A DNA stretch of 64,000 bases from Azophilus sp026709365 (GCA_965200175.1 OZ241345.1:3869572-3933571); one strand, 5' to 3'. Positions 18,052-29,850 are shown, counted from the stretch's first letter. Notes: generated from the letters alone by a model not told the origin. Made by a program: numbers and translations.

Positions 18052-18923
18052 TCATGGCGATTCCTCCGCAGCCAACTGCTCCCGCGCCCAGTTGATCTGC
18101 GCCACTTGCTTGCCGGTGGGTTCCGGGTAGCTCGGCTCCAGCAAGCCGAGTTCGGTGGCGACTATGGAGGCGACGATCGCCCGCATGGTCCACTTATGGT
18201 CTGCGGGAATGAGATACCAAGGGGCGGCGTCGGTGTGGGTGGCGGTGACAGCCTCCTGGTAGGCGAGCTGATAGTCGTTCCAATGCTGGCGCTCGTTGAT
18301 GTCGCGGGGATCGAACTTCCAGAGCTTGTTCGGGTTTTCCAATCGCTTCCACAGCCGCCGCTTCTGCTCATCCTTGGACAGGTTGAGGAAGAACTTGACC
18401 ACCTTGGTGCCGTTTTCGTCCAGGTGCCGCTCCAGCGAGCGTATGTCCTGGAAGCGGTTGCGCCAGAAGCGCTCGTCAAAGTCCTGCTGCGGCAGGCGCC
18501 GGGCATGGAGGATGTCCGGATGCACCCGCACCACCAGAACCTCCTCGTAGTGGGAACGATTGAAAATGCCGATGCGCCCCCGCTCCGGCATGGCCTGCCA
18601 ATAGCGCCAGAGGTAGTTGTGGTCGATCTCCTTGTAGGTCGGCTGCCGGAAGTTGAAGACTTGGAAGCCTTGCGGATTGACGCCGCTGGTGACGTGCTTG
18701 ATGGTGCTGTCCTTGCCCGCCGCATCCATGCCCTGAAAGACCATCAGCAGGGAGGTCCGACTTTGCGCGTAGAACCTCTCCTGCAGACCCGAAAGCTCCC
18801 CGACGAGCCCCTGCAGGTGGCGCTTGGGATCGTCAAACAGGTCAACGCGGGTGGGATAGTCGAAGATCGCCGTGCCCGGCGTGTAGCGAAAGCGGGCCGC
18901 GATGCTGTCGCCAGCCGACTGCA

Positions 18924-18924
<1 letters not shown>
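18052..18924 (-). CDS. ppk2: polyphosphate kinase 2 family protein
   Basis: 290 residues from ATG at 18924 (MQSAGDSIAARFRYTPG), overlapping the stop of the HMGR-mevalonate kinase gene. Walker A FQGMDAAGKDSTIKH and the later FNRSHYEEVLVVRVHP and FFLNLSKDEQKRR segments are diagnostic for PPK2. PPK2 moves phosphate between polyphosphate and nucleotides, usually making NTP from NDP or NMP. Coupling to the ATP-consuming mevalonate kinases is suggestive but unproven. Confidence 0.88.
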
Positions 18925-21144
<2,220 letters not shown>

Positions 21145-21167
<23 letters not shown>

Positions 21168-22083
21168 GGGAAGCAGCCTCCAGGCCCAGAACGGTCAAAC
21201 CCGCCGCCGTCGCGGCAGTCTCAAAGTCGGTGAACTGTTCGGGAGACTCAGCAAACGCCGCACCGATGTCCCCGCCGCCAGCACCACAGGGCTTATAGGC
21301 AAGCTTATGGACTTTTGCAAGCGATTCCGCCCGCCGGTGGGCCGCCGTGTAGATGCCCAGGCCAGCGGCCCGGTCAAGGCGCCGCAACGCATCGGCGTAA
21401 TCGTCGAGCGCCTCCAGGCTCGGCTCTCGGCATAGGCGTTCGGAGCGCTCGGCGAGCCGGTCCAGCGCCCGGGTGTCGCCAGCGTTCAAGTAGGCGGCAA
21501 AGCGGTCGATGTGACGCCCGGTGCTCGCGCTGGCGCCGGTCCAGACGAAACGGCATTCGGGCAGGGCCGCGGCCAGCGGCTGGGCCTGGCCGTCCTGGAA
21601 GCGCAGTGCGCCGCCGAAAAAGGCCGCCGCCACGTCGATGCCGCTGCCCCGCCCGCCCTGAAACCGACGATGGGCGGCCAACGCCCGCTCATGGCGCGGC
21701 GCCTCCCCAAGCCAGCGCGCGCAGGCGCCTTCAATGGCCACGCTCAAGGCCGCGCTGGAGCCTAGGCCGAGCTTGCGGCCTGCGGAATAGAAGGCATCGG
21801 TACTCAGCCGGAAGACGCCTGCGTTGAGGGCTGTGCCCGTGAAGGTATTAAGCACATGCCACGCCAACAAGGCGGCGGGAGCGTCCTGGGGAGGATTGCG
21901 CGGCAGGCTGGGAAACTCCGCCTCGCCGGCCTCAAAGCCGCTGGCGATGAAGCGGTAGGCAGCGCTGGGCGTGAGTTCGCAGACGGCTTGGCGATCCACC
22001 GCCAGAACCACAGCCGGCGCGCCGGTGAGCACCGCGTACTCCCCCCAAAGCACCGCCTTGCCGGGGGCACGGCCAACGATCAC
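21145..22083 (-). CDS. GHMP kinase, probable phosphomevalonate kinase
   Basis: 312 residues from GTG at 22083, which overlaps the mvaD stop as GTGA; longer upstream readings only cover mvaD in the wrong frame. GHMP motifs are GRAPGKAVLWGEYAVLTG near the N-terminus, LGLGSSAALSVAIEG and the C-terminal GAGGGDIGAAF. Between mvaD and the HMGR-mevalonate kinase fusion the missing step is phosphorylation of phosphomevalonate, so this is the natural candidate. Confidence 0.8.
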
Positions 22084-23021
22084 GAATCGGCGACCCGAGC
22101 GCCGCCGCCAAGGCCCGAGCGGAGCGTACGCACGACGCCCGGAATGTCCTTTAGGACGGCCTCGACGCGCTCGGCGTCGTCGGGCACGCAAACGGCCTTG
22201 ACCTGCGGGCCGGCATCCATGGTGGCAAACACCCGGCAGCCGTCGGTGCGCAGTTCGCGAACGGCCCGCAGGCATTCCACCGAGGCGCCGCGCCAATAGA
22301 TGAGTGCTGGCCGACTGCTCAGCATGAGCGCGTGCATCTTCAGGAAACTGGCCTCGGCCAGCTCCCCCAGGGCGTCGAAGTCCCGCTGGCCGACAGCGGC
22401 CTTCATGGCCTCGAAGTCCGCATCGGCCGCGGCGCTCCAAGCGGGATAATAGGGGGAGGTCGCCTTGGAGCGATCCATGCCCACGGTCGAGGACACCGCC
22501 TTCGGCTCAGGGGCGGTGATGGCGACGACCACCGCCAGGGGCCAAGCGTCCGGGGCCAGCACGGCCTCGCCACGCCAATCCGGAGCCGCCAGTGCCACAA
22601 AGCCGCCGTGAATGGAACGGGCCGCCGAGCCCGAGCCGCGTCGGGCCATGGCCGAGCGCTCGCCATCGCTCAAGCGCAGTCCGCAATGGGCGTCGATGGC
22701 GGTTGCCAAGGCGGCGAAGCCGGAGGCCGACGACGCCAGCCCGGCAGCGGTCGGAAAGTCATTGCGGCTGGAGATGGCCAACGGGCCGATCGGGTAATCT
22801 CGCCGCCAGTCCGCCAAGGCGCGCTCGACTTTGGCGTCGCGAACCGGGCGGCCGTCCAGCCGCAGCGCATCGGCATCGGCCTCCTCCACTGTGGTGGTGG
22901 TGGTCAGGGCCCCCAAGGTGATGGACAGCGACGGCGTGTCCGGGCGGTTTCCCGGCCCGTCCTGCTTGCCCCAGTACTTGAGCAGCGCGATGTTGGAATG
23001 GGCGATGGCCGTTGTGGGCAT
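22080..23021 (-). CDS. mvaD: diphosphomevalonate decarboxylase
   Basis: 313 residues. Family motifs are NIALLKYWGKQD near the N-terminus, FPTAAGLASSASGFAAL (ATP/substrate loop) and MDAGPQVKAVC near the C-terminus. It makes isopentenyl diphosphate from diphosphomevalonate with ATP. First in the overlapping set mvaD, phosphomevalonate kinase, HMGR-mevalonate kinase. HMG-CoA synthase and isopentenyl isomerase are not in the window. Confidence 0.9.
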   Translation of the reverse strand: MPTTAIAHSNIALLKYWGKQDGPGNRPDTPSLSITLGALTTTTTVEEADADALRLDGRPVRDAKVERALADWRRDYPIGPLAISSRNDFPTAAGLASSASGFAALATAIDAHCGLRLSDGERSAMARRGSGSAARSIHGGFVALAAPDWRGEAVLAPDAWPLAVVVAITAPEPKAVSSTVGMDRSKATSPYYPAWSAAADADFEAMKAAVGQRDFDALGELAEASFLKMHALMLSSRPALIYWRGASVECLRAVRELRTDGCRVFATMDAGPQVKAVCVPDDAERVEAVLKDIPGVVRTLRSGLGGGARVADS

Positions 23022-23035
23022 GAACAGCGCAACCG

Positions 23036-24493
23036 TCAGCCCAAGTAGGCATTCGGCGGCTCGAAGGCAAAGCCGTTCGCCTCCATCAGCTTGGCAGCGC
23101 CGATGGTGATGAGATCACCGTACTCCGGCCCGGCGATCTGCACGCCAATGGGCAGCCCATCGGCATTCAGCCCGGTGGGGATGACGGTGGCCGGCAGGTA
23201 GCTGCCGCCGATCAAGCCTGCCCAGAACACTTGCTCGAAGTACGGGCGCTGCTCGTTGTTGACGGTGACGGTGCGCTCGCCAAAGGGCCGCTGGTCGTGC
23301 GGCACGGCGGCGGTGGCCATGATGGGAGCGATCAGCAGATCGTATTCCTTGAAGAACTGATGCCACTTCCAGCGCAGGTGCGCCCGCTGCTCATCATTGT
23401 GCTTCCACATCTTGAACGACGACACCTGGGCGCGGAGGATGTGCGCCGCCGTGCTGTCGTCATCGGCGGCCAGCGTCGCCACATGCCGCTTGATACTGTC
23501 GTATTCCGCCTCCGGCATGCGCGCCGCCATGGTGGCCTGCAGCAGGTTTTGGTAGGTGGCGTGGCTGTGGGCGGGGTCGAAGGCAGGCCGCGCCTCCATG
23601 TTGACCGAAGCGCCCCCGTCGCGAAAGGCCGCCGCCACCTGCTCCACCCGCCGCCGCACCTCGGCATCCACCGGGGCCATGTCGTCATCGACCCAGACGG
23701 CCACCTTGAGATCCCCAAGCGCGCGGCCATCGAGCGTGGGCAGATCGAGGCGGTAGCCCCGCGCCATGATGTCGTCCGGCCCCGCCATGGCCATCAGGGC
23801 GGTCTCCAAGTCCGCGGCCGAGCGGGCCAGCGGGCCGATGACCGAGATGTCCGGCTTGCTGCGCACGTCCCCCGGTGGCGCATGGCCGCGCATCCAGAGC
23901 AGGTTCCAAGTGGGCTTGTGGCCGAAGACGCCGCAGAAGTGCGCCGGGTTGCGGATGGACCCGCCGATGTCGGAGCCGATCTCAATGCCGGTGAGGCCCG
24001 CTGCCAAGGCCGCCGCCGAACCCCCGGAGGAGCCGCCGGGAATGCGCTTCAAGTCGTAGGGGTTGTTGGTGGTGCCGTAGATGTCGTTGTAGCTCTGGAA
24101 GTCCGCCAGCATCAGGGGCACGTTGGTCTTGCCGAACACCACCGCGCCAGCCGCCTTGAGCCTGCGCACCGGCTCGGCGTCCTCGGCGGCGATGTTGTCC
24201 CGCCAATCGACGTTGCCCCAGGTGGTGGGCGCGCCCGCCACGTTGTAGGACTCCTTCACCGTCATCGGCACCCCGTGCAGTGGGCCGAGCGAATCGCCTC
24301 GGGCGATGGCCCGATCCGCTTCGCGCGCATCGGCCAAGGCTGGTTCGCGCAGGTCCACCACCAGCGCGTTGAGTTCGCCGTTGTAGCGGTCCACTCGGTC
24401 CAAGTAGTGCCGCAGCAACGCCTCGCAGCTGATCTCCTTGCCGCGGATTTTGGCGGCGAGGTCCGTGGCGGAAAGAAACGCGATCTCGCTCAT
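23036..24493 (-). CDS. amidase signature family hydrolase
   Basis: 485 residues with the full Ser-cisSer-Lys set: K80 in MTVKESYNVAG, cis-Ser S155 in IPGGSSGGSA, and nucleophile S179 in SDIGGSIRNPAHF. It hydrolyses an amide of unknown kind; GatA is unlikely because gatB and gatC are absent. It lies 14 bp upstream of mvaD on the same strand, so it may be co-transcribed with the mevalonate genes without sharing their function. Confidence 0.85.
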   Translation of the reverse strand: MSEIAFLSATDLAAKIRGKEISCEALLRHYLDRVDRYNGELNALVVDLREPALADAREADRAIARGDSLGPLHGVPMTVKESYNVAGAPTTWGNVDWRDNIAAEDAEPVRRLKAAGAVVFGKTNVPLMLADFQSYNDIYGTTNNPYDLKRIPGGSSGGSAAALAAGLTGIEIGSDIGGSIRNPAHFCGVFGHKPTWNLLWMRGHAPPGDVRSKPDISVIGPLARSAADLETALMAMAGPDDIMARGYRLDLPTLDGRALGDLKVAVWVDDDMAPVDAEVRRRVEQVAAAFRDGGASVNMEARPAFDPAHSHATYQNLLQATMAARMPEAEYDSIKRHVATLAADDDSTAAHILRAQVSSFKMWKHNDEQRAHLRWKWHQFFKEYDLLIAPIMATAAVPHDQRPFGERTVTVNNEQRPYFEQVFWAGLIGGSYLPATVIPTGLNADGLPIGVQIAGPEYGDLITIGAAKLMEANGFAFEPPNAYLG

Positions 24494-24550
24494 GGCCCGT
24501 GCTCCAAGATGCGGACGGAAAGCCTAGGTTAACCGATTGGGTGGGTCAAA

Positions 24551-24644
24551 GCGCGCCCGCGGAGCGGGCGCGTTGGAGTTTCGCTGCGCGAAACTCCGCG
24601 CACTCGTCGCGTCGGTCAGATTCCGACAGTTTCTGAACCGGCGC
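24551..24644. repeat. two-hairpin dispersed repeat, full copy
   Basis: Variable hairpin with arms GCGCGCCCGC / GCGGGCGCG (24551-24572), constant hairpin with arms GGAGTTTCGC / GCGAAACTCC (24575-24597), then the conserved tail GCGCACTCGTCGC...GGTCAGATTCCGA...GTTTCTGAACC. It fills most of the gap between the amidase and the amidohydrolase genes. Confidence 0.8.
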
Positions 24645-24682
24645 ACACACGGCGGGCGAGAGCGTTCAGCCGAGACGAGCGC

Positions 24683-25768
24683 TCACCGCCGGGCGCTCAG
24701 CTGGGCCTGCTCCCAAGCCCTGATCTTGGGCAGCGCGGCATCGAAGACCCTGAGGTAGTTGCCGCGCTCAACCAAAGCCCGGGTCGGGGCGCTGAGGCGT
24801 TCCCAAAGCGGCTGGTAGGCGGTGTAGGTGGCGGCGTAGCCTTCCCAGTTGGCAGGGGCCACCGAATCGGTGCCGAACAGGAAGCGGGTTGGGTGCCTTT
24901 CAATCAACGCCGCCCAAGCCGCCGTGGTTGCTTCGTCGGCCACGACGTACTTGGCGACTTCATCCCAGGAGATGTCCATGGTGACATGGTCGTAGCGGGG
25001 GTCGCCCAGGAATTCATCAAGCAGGGCCAGGTGTTGGGCGCTCGGGGCCACGAAGCGGCCCAGCCCGGTGTGCGCCCAGATCACGGCGGCGTTGGGGTGC
25101 GCCCTGAGCAGGCGCAGCAGTTCATCGTAGTGGACGGGGCGCTCGCCGGGACGCACCACGTCAATGTCGCAGTGCAGAATCGCGACCAAGCCGATCTCGG
25201 CGACGGCTTCGAGAATGCGGCCGAGGGCCGGATTGCGCAGGCTGGCTGTGTGGCCGGTGACCTTGGAGGAAACGAACTCCTTGTGAACGCTGAATTCGCC
25301 GATGCCGGCGAATACGCCGGGAAAGGTCAGCAGCACCCGGCGTATGTGATCGGCGGCGTACATGTCAGTGGGATTGAAGCCGGTGATCATCGGATCGATC
25401 CGGGCCTTCTGCGCGCGCGTCAACGACCGGTAGGCCATGGCGATGGCCGCATCGACGAAGGAGTAGTAGTACAGCGCCGCATCGGATCGCAGGTAGTAGT
25501 CCGGCGCCCGGTCGCCTGAGACGAAAGAATCCCACTTCTGCTGCAAGGGGATCCCGAACATGGCCACCCGGCCCACGCGGTCGCCCACCATTTCCAAGTA
25601 CCCAGGGGCGGTGATGCCGTTTTGGACGTAGTTCGACAGGTGAAAATGGACGTCATTGAAGAGCGGCTCGGCCGCAGCGCCGTCGCTCCGCTCCGCACCC
25701 TGCACAAGTTGCGCGCAGCCCCCAAGCAGCGCAAGGCAGGCCCAGCCTCGCCAAGCCTTTGCCATCAT
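24683..25768 (-). CDS. amidohydrolase family protein, exported lipoprotein
   Basis: 361 residues from ATG at 25768; the longer upstream reading runs through non-coding sequence. The N-terminus (GWACLALLGGCAQ) is a lipoprotein signal with lipobox LGGC. The core is a TIM-barrel amidohydrolase_2: metal ligands in NDVHFHLSNYV, ILHCDIDVV, IWAHTGLGRF and LFGTDSVAP. The substrate is unknown; relatives include decarboxylases and lactonases. Location would be the inner leaflet of the outer membrane or the periplasm. Confidence 0.78.
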   Translation of the reverse strand: MMAKAWRGWACLALLGGCAQLVQGAERSDGAAAEPLFNDVHFHLSNYVQNGITAPGYLEMVGDRVGRVAMFGIPLQQKWDSFVSGDRAPDYYLRSDAALYYYSFVDAAIAMAYRSLTRAQKARIDPMITGFNPTDMYAADHIRRVLLTFPGVFAGIGEFSVHKEFVSSKVTGHTASLRNPALGRILEAVAEIGLVAILHCDIDVVRPGERPVHYDELLRLLRAHPNAAVIWAHTGLGRFVAPSAQHLALLDEFLGDPRYDHVTMDISWDEVAKYVVADEATTAAWAALIERHPTRFLFGTDSVAPANWEGYAATYTAYQPLWERLSAPTRALVERGNYLRVFDAALPKIRAWEQAQLSARR

Positions 25769-25897
25769 TGCGAAGAACCCCGCACTTCCGAACGCAAGTT
25801 CGCCAGTATAGCGAACGCGGGGCGCGCCGCATCGGCTGGCATGCCGAGTGGCTGGCATGCCGAGCAGCAATTTTCACTTTGGCCAGTGACCGCTTAG

Positions 25898-26167
25898 CCC
25901 TAGGGAGCCTCTGATCAAGTCCCGGAAGTTCAGAGCGGCCTGTGGGGTGCGCTGGCAAGGCGCGGCGAAGCCGTGTGGCAAGCCCCCCCACACAATGAGC
26001 CGCAACGCCGCCAGCGCAGCCCACAGGCGCTCCCGAAGGGCGCTTCACGGCGCTTGGGCCCGAGTTCCGCTCCGCCTGCGGACAGGGAGCCGCTCCCGGC
26101 GGGGCCGTTTCGGCCCTCAAGCAGTGAAGCGCTGAACGAACGGGACTTGATCAGAGGTTCCCTAGGG
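25898..26167. mobile_element. 270 bp MITE-like element with 26 bp terminal inverted repeats
   Basis: The left end 25898-25923 (CCCTAGGGAGCCTCTGATC...) and the right end 26142-26167 are inverted copies matching at 25 of 26 positions. Similarity extends inwards (TTCAGAGC versus TTCAGCGC). The interior is GC-rich and has no transposase, so the element is non-autonomous. A further isolated right-end sequence lies at 30599-30630. No clear target duplication was seen. Confidence 0.8.
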
Positions 26168-26205
26168 ATGCCCTGAAGCCGAAACTGCCCCAAAGAGCGA
26201 GAATT

Positions 26206-26258
26206 CGAGGGCGGGACGCCCCTGCTTCAATGGCCCCGCGCAGGGCGTCTCGCTCCAA
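26206..26258. repeat. GAGGGCGGGACGCCC inverted-repeat element
   Basis: GAGGGCGGGACGCCC followed by a short spacer and an imperfect inverted copy (CAGGGCGTCTCGCTC). The same unit occurs at 57607-57700. It lies between the MITE and the ATPase gene. Confidence 0.45.
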
Positions 26259-26299
26259 GATATCCCGCGCCGGAGCCAGGGAAGTCGATGAATTAACAA

Positions 26300-26340
26300 A
26301 ATTAACGGCGTTAACAAGATTTCTGTTAACGCCGTTAATT
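26300..26340. promoter_or_regulatory. perfect 16 bp inverted repeat upstream of ATPase gene
   Basis: Arms AATTAACGGCGTTAAC (26300-26315) and GTTAACGCCGTTAATT (26325-26340) are exact reverse complements with a 9-base spacer, in a locally AT-rich stretch. The next gene starts at 26358. It could be an operator, an RNA hairpin that covers the leader, or a recombination site. Confidence 0.65.
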
Positions 26341-26357
26341 TATGTTAATTTGCCGCC

Positions 26358-27566
26358 ATGGATCGTCGCACCAATCCCTATGCCCCTGGCGCTGGCCTGC
26401 AGCCGCCGGAATTGGCAGGGCGTGAGAGTCTGTTGTCGGACGCTTCCATTGACATGGACCGCGTCCTCGCCAGACGCCCAGCCAAGGGCATGATCCTGCT
26501 GGGGCTCCGGGGTGTGGGCAAAACCGTCCTCCTGAATCGGCTGCGCTTGACCGCCGACCAGAAGGGTTTCCGCACTGCCCGCATCGAAGCGCCCGAAGGC
26601 GCCTCCCTACCCCAACTGCTGGTGCCGGAACTGCGTCGATTGCTGCACGGCCTTGACCTTCGCCAAGCCACGACTCACCACTTGCGTCGCGCGGCCAATG
26701 TGTTGGGAAAGTTCGCCCGAGCCTTCAAAGTGAAAGCTGTTGACGTTGACTTGGAATTCAGCGTGGACCTCTCCCCTGGTGAAGGTGACAGCGGCAATCT
26801 GGAACAGGACCTGCCCCAGCTGCTGATGGCCTTGGCCGAAGTGGCCGCCGACCGACAAACCGCTATCGGGTTGTTCATCGACGAGATTCAATACCTGTCC
26901 CCCGCCGAACTCTCCGCCGTCATCGTGGCCTGCCACGAAATCGGACAGCAAAATCTGCCCTTCCTGTTCATCGGCGCCGGACTGCCCCAAACGGCGGCGC
27001 TGGCCGGCAAAGCCAAATCCTACTCGGAACGGCTGTTCAACTACCCACAGGTGGGAGCCTTGGAAGCCAATGACGCCCGTGCCGCGCTGCTGAAGCCAGC
27101 GCAAGCCGAGGGCGTGGCGTTTAACGACGAAGCCTCAGAACACGTCCTCCAAGCGGCGGAAAACTTCCCCTATTTCATTCAGGAGTGGGGGTTCCAAGTC
27201 TGGAATGCCGCGCCCGCCAGCCCAATCACGAGCGCGATGGTTCGCGCCGCCACCCCCGGCGTGGTGGCGCAGCTGGACAACAACTTCTTCCGCGTTCGCT
27301 TCGATCGGCTGACGCCCCTTGAGCAAAAGTACCTCCGGGCCATGGCCGAACTTGGGCCGGGGCCGCACGGGACCGGCCGCATCGCCGAAACGCTGGGCGT
27401 CCCCACCTCCTCGGTCGCTGCGGTGCGCCAACGTCTCGTCGCCAAGGGCATGGTGTGGAGCCAGCGGCACGGGGAAACCGCCTTCACGGTGCCGATGTTC
27501 GATGCCTTCATGAAGCGGCAGATGCCGGAGTTGCTGAAGCATGCGCCGCAAACGCGAAGCCGCTAG
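26358..27566 (+). CDS. AAA/P-loop ATPase with C-terminal winged helix (archaeal-ATPase-like)
   Basis: 402 residues. Walker A GLRGVGKT (49-56), Walker B GLFIDEIQ (171-178), sensor-like FLFIGAGLPQ, and a C-terminal winged-helix region (GRIAETLGVPTSSVAAVRQRLVAKG). This is the Orc1/Cdc6-like or STAND-like ATPase group found as solitary genes in bacterial accessory DNA, with no settled function. Its perfect palindrome just upstream is shared in kind with the DUF4143 ATPase at 33664. Confidence 0.75.
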   Translation: MDRRTNPYAPGAGLQPPELAGRESLLSDASIDMDRVLARRPAKGMILLGLRGVGKTVLLNRLRLTADQKGFRTARIEAPEGASLPQLLVPELRRLLHGLDLRQATTHHLRRAANVLGKFARAFKVKAVDVDLEFSVDLSPGEGDSGNLEQDLPQLLMALAEVAADRQTAIGLFIDEIQYLSPAELSAVIVACHEIGQQNLPFLFIGAGLPQTAALAGKAKSYSERLFNYPQVGALEANDARAALLKPAQAEGVAFNDEASEHVLQAAENFPYFIQEWGFQVWNAAPASPITSAMVRAATPGVVAQLDNNFFRVRFDRLTPLEQKYLRAMAELGPGPHGTGRIAETLGVPTSSVAAVRQRLVAKGMVWSQRHGETAFTVPMFDAFMKRQMPELLKHAPQTRSR

Positions 27567-27679
27567 CGAACTGCGGTGTCTCAGCCGCTGAACGCACTCA
27601 GCTCTCGCCGCGGCTTCCGGGTCACCTCGACCTTGCCTGCGTCATTGCACACCTTGCCGTGGCCTAAACGGAAACACCC

Positions 27680-27736
27680 ATGACCACAATCACATCCACC
27701 GAGGCAAGGTCAGTAAAATTTAGAGACTCTTTCTAA
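27680..27736 (+). pseudogene. vestigial N-terminus of a YefM-type antitoxin
   Basis: Reads MTTITSTEARSVKFRDSF then stop. MTTITxTEAR is the usual start of YefM-type antitoxins. The C-terminal part of such an antitoxin is found 0.65 kb downstream at 28276-28539, so the original gene seems to have been split. Too short to be functional. Confidence 0.4.
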
Positions 27737-27782
27737 GGGAGGTATCCCATAGATTCATACCGGTCACCTAGCGGACAGAACG

Positions 27783-28043
27783 ATGCCGACAGCCGATGAC
27801 TTCAGGAATGAGCTTCGCGCAAGGTTCGCAAGCGCCATGCGAGCGGGGCGTCGTTGGATTGATATTACCGCCGGGAGCGTTCACCGCAGCGTGGGTGGCT
27901 ATCCCGGCTCAAATCACCGAATGCCAAATTGCTGCAGTGTCATGTGGCAGGAGAAGGGGCCCGACGATGAAGTATTGAGCAAACCGCCTAGCAGTCACGG
28001 TGCGTCGCTGGAAATCAGGTATGCCTTGCCGCATTCGCCTTAG
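27783..28043 (+). CDS. small conserved-looking protein, possibly related to HNH-nuclease N-terminal domains
   Basis: 86 residues: ADDFRNELRARFASAMRAGR, HRSVGGYPGSNHRMPNCCSV, then a C-terminal SHGASLEIRYALP strand. I recall a similar GGYP...HRMPxCC...GASLxIRY pattern in small bacterial proteins and ahead of HNH domains; this was not checked. There is no HNH domain here. No strong ribosome site was seen. It lies inside the segment that separates the two halves of the YefM-like antitoxin. Confidence 0.55.
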   Translation: MPTADDFRNELRARFASAMRAGRRWIDITAGSVHRSVGGYPGSNHRMPNCCSVMWQEKGPDDEVLSKPPSSHGASLEIRYALPHSP

Positions 28044-28275
28044 AGGTGGCCTCGTGCCTGAAAGCAATTGATCTCGCCTAGCGAAAGTATATTAAGCGGT
28101 CAGTATAGCGAACGCCAGCGGCATTCGCCTGGAGCCATTCAAGTGCTTGCCACCAACGGGAGCGAACGCTTCACTGTGTCTTGACCGGACTCGCCTTTCG
28201 GAGCCCCCGGTGGGGTTATTCCATATGCTAAGATGCCTCCCGAATCCCATATCAAACGTGCTGTCTCGTTCATTG

Positions 28276-28539
28276 ATGGCTAAAACCTCTTCAGGCACGC
28301 CAAAGACGCTTTCGGCCACCACCACATCGCTGAGCATCTCGTCAGCTGAATATGGAGCTTCCAAGAGCATGAGCCAGTTGATTGCCGGCAAGAGAGGCCG
28401 TGCCGCACTCGTCTGTGAAGATGATTGGAAGGCCGTCCAAGAGACGCTGCGCCTGCTGTCGATTCCGGGCATGCGCGAGTCCATTCAGGAGGGTATGGAG
28501 GCGTTGGTCGAAGATTGCAGCGAGGCGCTTGATTGGTGA
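28276..28539 (+). pseudogene. YefM-type antitoxin, C-terminal part
   Basis: From GKRGRAALVCEDDW through ETLRLLSIPGMRESIQEG to EDCSEALDW this is a canonical YefM C-terminal half. The preceding residues do not match the family N-terminus, and about 12-25 residues of the core are missing. Together with 27680-27736 it looks like one disrupted antitoxin gene. It is followed at once by a toxin start. Confidence 0.55.
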
Positions 28540-28600
28540 GTCGGCGCCTCGTTTACGCTAAGCAGGCTCAACGCGGCGCGAGGCAACTGAACGCCCCGCT
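28536..28600 (+). pseudogene. truncated RelE/YoeB-type toxin start
   Basis: GTG at 28536 overlaps the antitoxin stop and reads VSRRLVYAKQAQRGARQLN, like the beginning of Txe/YoeB toxins (x-W-R-L-V-Y-T-K-Q-A-Q-K-D-A-x-K-L). After about 20 residues the family similarity ends, so the catalytic part is gone. Confidence 0.5.
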
Positions 28601-28656
28601 TGCCGCCAGCCCTGCTGACCCGCCAAAATCCCAACCCCCATCAGGAGCGCCGCACG

Positions 28657-28785
28657 GTGGCCGCAGACAAGACCCTGACCAGTTGGGTGGAGGACTTCGC
28701 GGACAAGGGTTTCCGGCAAACCATCCGCGACCGGGACCGGCCTTGGGGCGACTGCGGCGAGAAGCCGAAGGAGGATGAAGCCTGA
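28657..28785 (+). CDS. possible 42-residue protein
   Basis: GTG at 28657 has AGGAG 9 bases upstream. The product, starting VAADKTLTSWVEDFADKGF, is charged and soluble, with an acidic C-terminus. It ends 45 bp before the oxidoreductase gene. No family was recognised; it could be a real small protein or chance. Confidence 0.3.
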   Translation: MAADKTLTSWVEDFADKGFRQTIRDRDRPWGDCGEKPKEDEA

Positions 28786-28830
28786 GGAGTGGGGTATATT
28801 CCCCCGCCTTCGCAGCCACAGGAACGCACT

Positions 28831-29850
28831 ATGAACACCAATCGCCAATGGACTCTCGCCAAACGCCCCTTCGGCATGGTCGGCCCGGACAACTTTGAGT
28901 ACCGGGAGGCGCCGATTCCCACGCCCGGCGAGGGCGAGGTGCTGGTGCGCAATCTCTACCTGTCCTTCGACCCCACCCAACGGGGCTGGATGGAGGATCG
29001 GGAGAGCTACATGCCGCCGGTGCAGTTGGGCGAGCCGATGCGGGCCGGATCGGTCGGCCAGGTGGCGGAGTCCAACCATCCGGATTTTGCCGTCGGGGAA
29101 CTGGTGCAGACCTTGGGCAACTGGCAGGACTTCGTGGTGGTCAGCCCTGCCGCGGGCTTCGGCGGGCTGACCAAGCTGCCGCCCGGCGTTGATCCGGACC
29201 TCATGCTCTCCGTGCTGGGCACCACGGGCCTCACGGCCTACTGGGGCCTGCTGGACCTCGGCAAGCCGCGCAGCGGCGAGACCGTGCTGGTGTCCGGGGC
29301 CGCCGGCGCCACCGGCTCGGTCGCGGGGCAGATCGCCCGCATCAAGGGCTGCCGGGTGGTCGGCATCGCCGGCGGGCCGGAGAAGTGCGCCTGGCTCACT
29401 GAGCAGGCCCGCTTCGATGCCGCCATCGACTACAAGAGCGAGGACGTGGACGCCCGCATCGGCGAACTCTGCCCGAACAGGGTGGACGTGTTCTTCGACA
29501 ACGTGGGCGGCGGCATTCTCGAAGCGGCCCTCAACCACATCAACCTGCGCGCCCGGGTGGTGCTCTGCGGCGGCATTTCAAGCTACAACGCCACCAAGCC
29601 CGTGCCCGGCCCCGTCAATCTGATGAATCTGGTGATCAACCGCGCCCGCATGGAGGGCTTCATCGTCATCGACTACTTCGACCGCATGGCGCAGGCGGTG
29701 AGCGACCTGACAGGCTGGATTCAATCCGGAGAACTGGTCTATCAGAACGACGTTCAAGAGGGCTTTGAGAATATCCCGCAAACTCTGACCCGGCTGTTCA
29801 CCGGGCGGAATCACGGCAAGCAACTATTAAAGATCGCCGACCCGGCTTGA
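28831..29850 (+). CDS. NADP-dependent medium-chain oxidoreductase (curcumin/alkenal reductase type)
   Basis: 339 residues from ATG at 28831, preceded by AGGAA. FDPTQRGWMEDRESYMPPV near residues 50-68 and the nucleotide-binding SGAAGATGSVAGQIA are typical of the zinc-free alkenal double-bond reductase branch of MDR proteins. It reduces conjugated C=C bonds with NADPH. The substrate is unknown. No zinc ligands are seen. Confidence 0.88.
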   Translation: MNTNRQWTLAKRPFGMVGPDNFEYREAPIPTPGEGEVLVRNLYLSFDPTQRGWMEDRESYMPPVQLGEPMRAGSVGQVAESNHPDFAVGELVQTLGNWQDFVVVSPAAGFGGLTKLPPGVDPDLMLSVLGTTGLTAYWGLLDLGKPRSGETVLVSGAAGATGSVAGQIARIKGCRVVGIAGGPEKCAWLTEQARFDAAIDYKSEDVDARIGELCPNRVDVFFDNVGGGILEAALNHINLRARVVLCGGISSYNATKPVPGPVNLMNLVINRARMEGFIVIDYFDRMAQAVSDLTGWIQSGELVYQNDVQEGFENIPQTLTRLFTGRNHGKQLLKIADPA

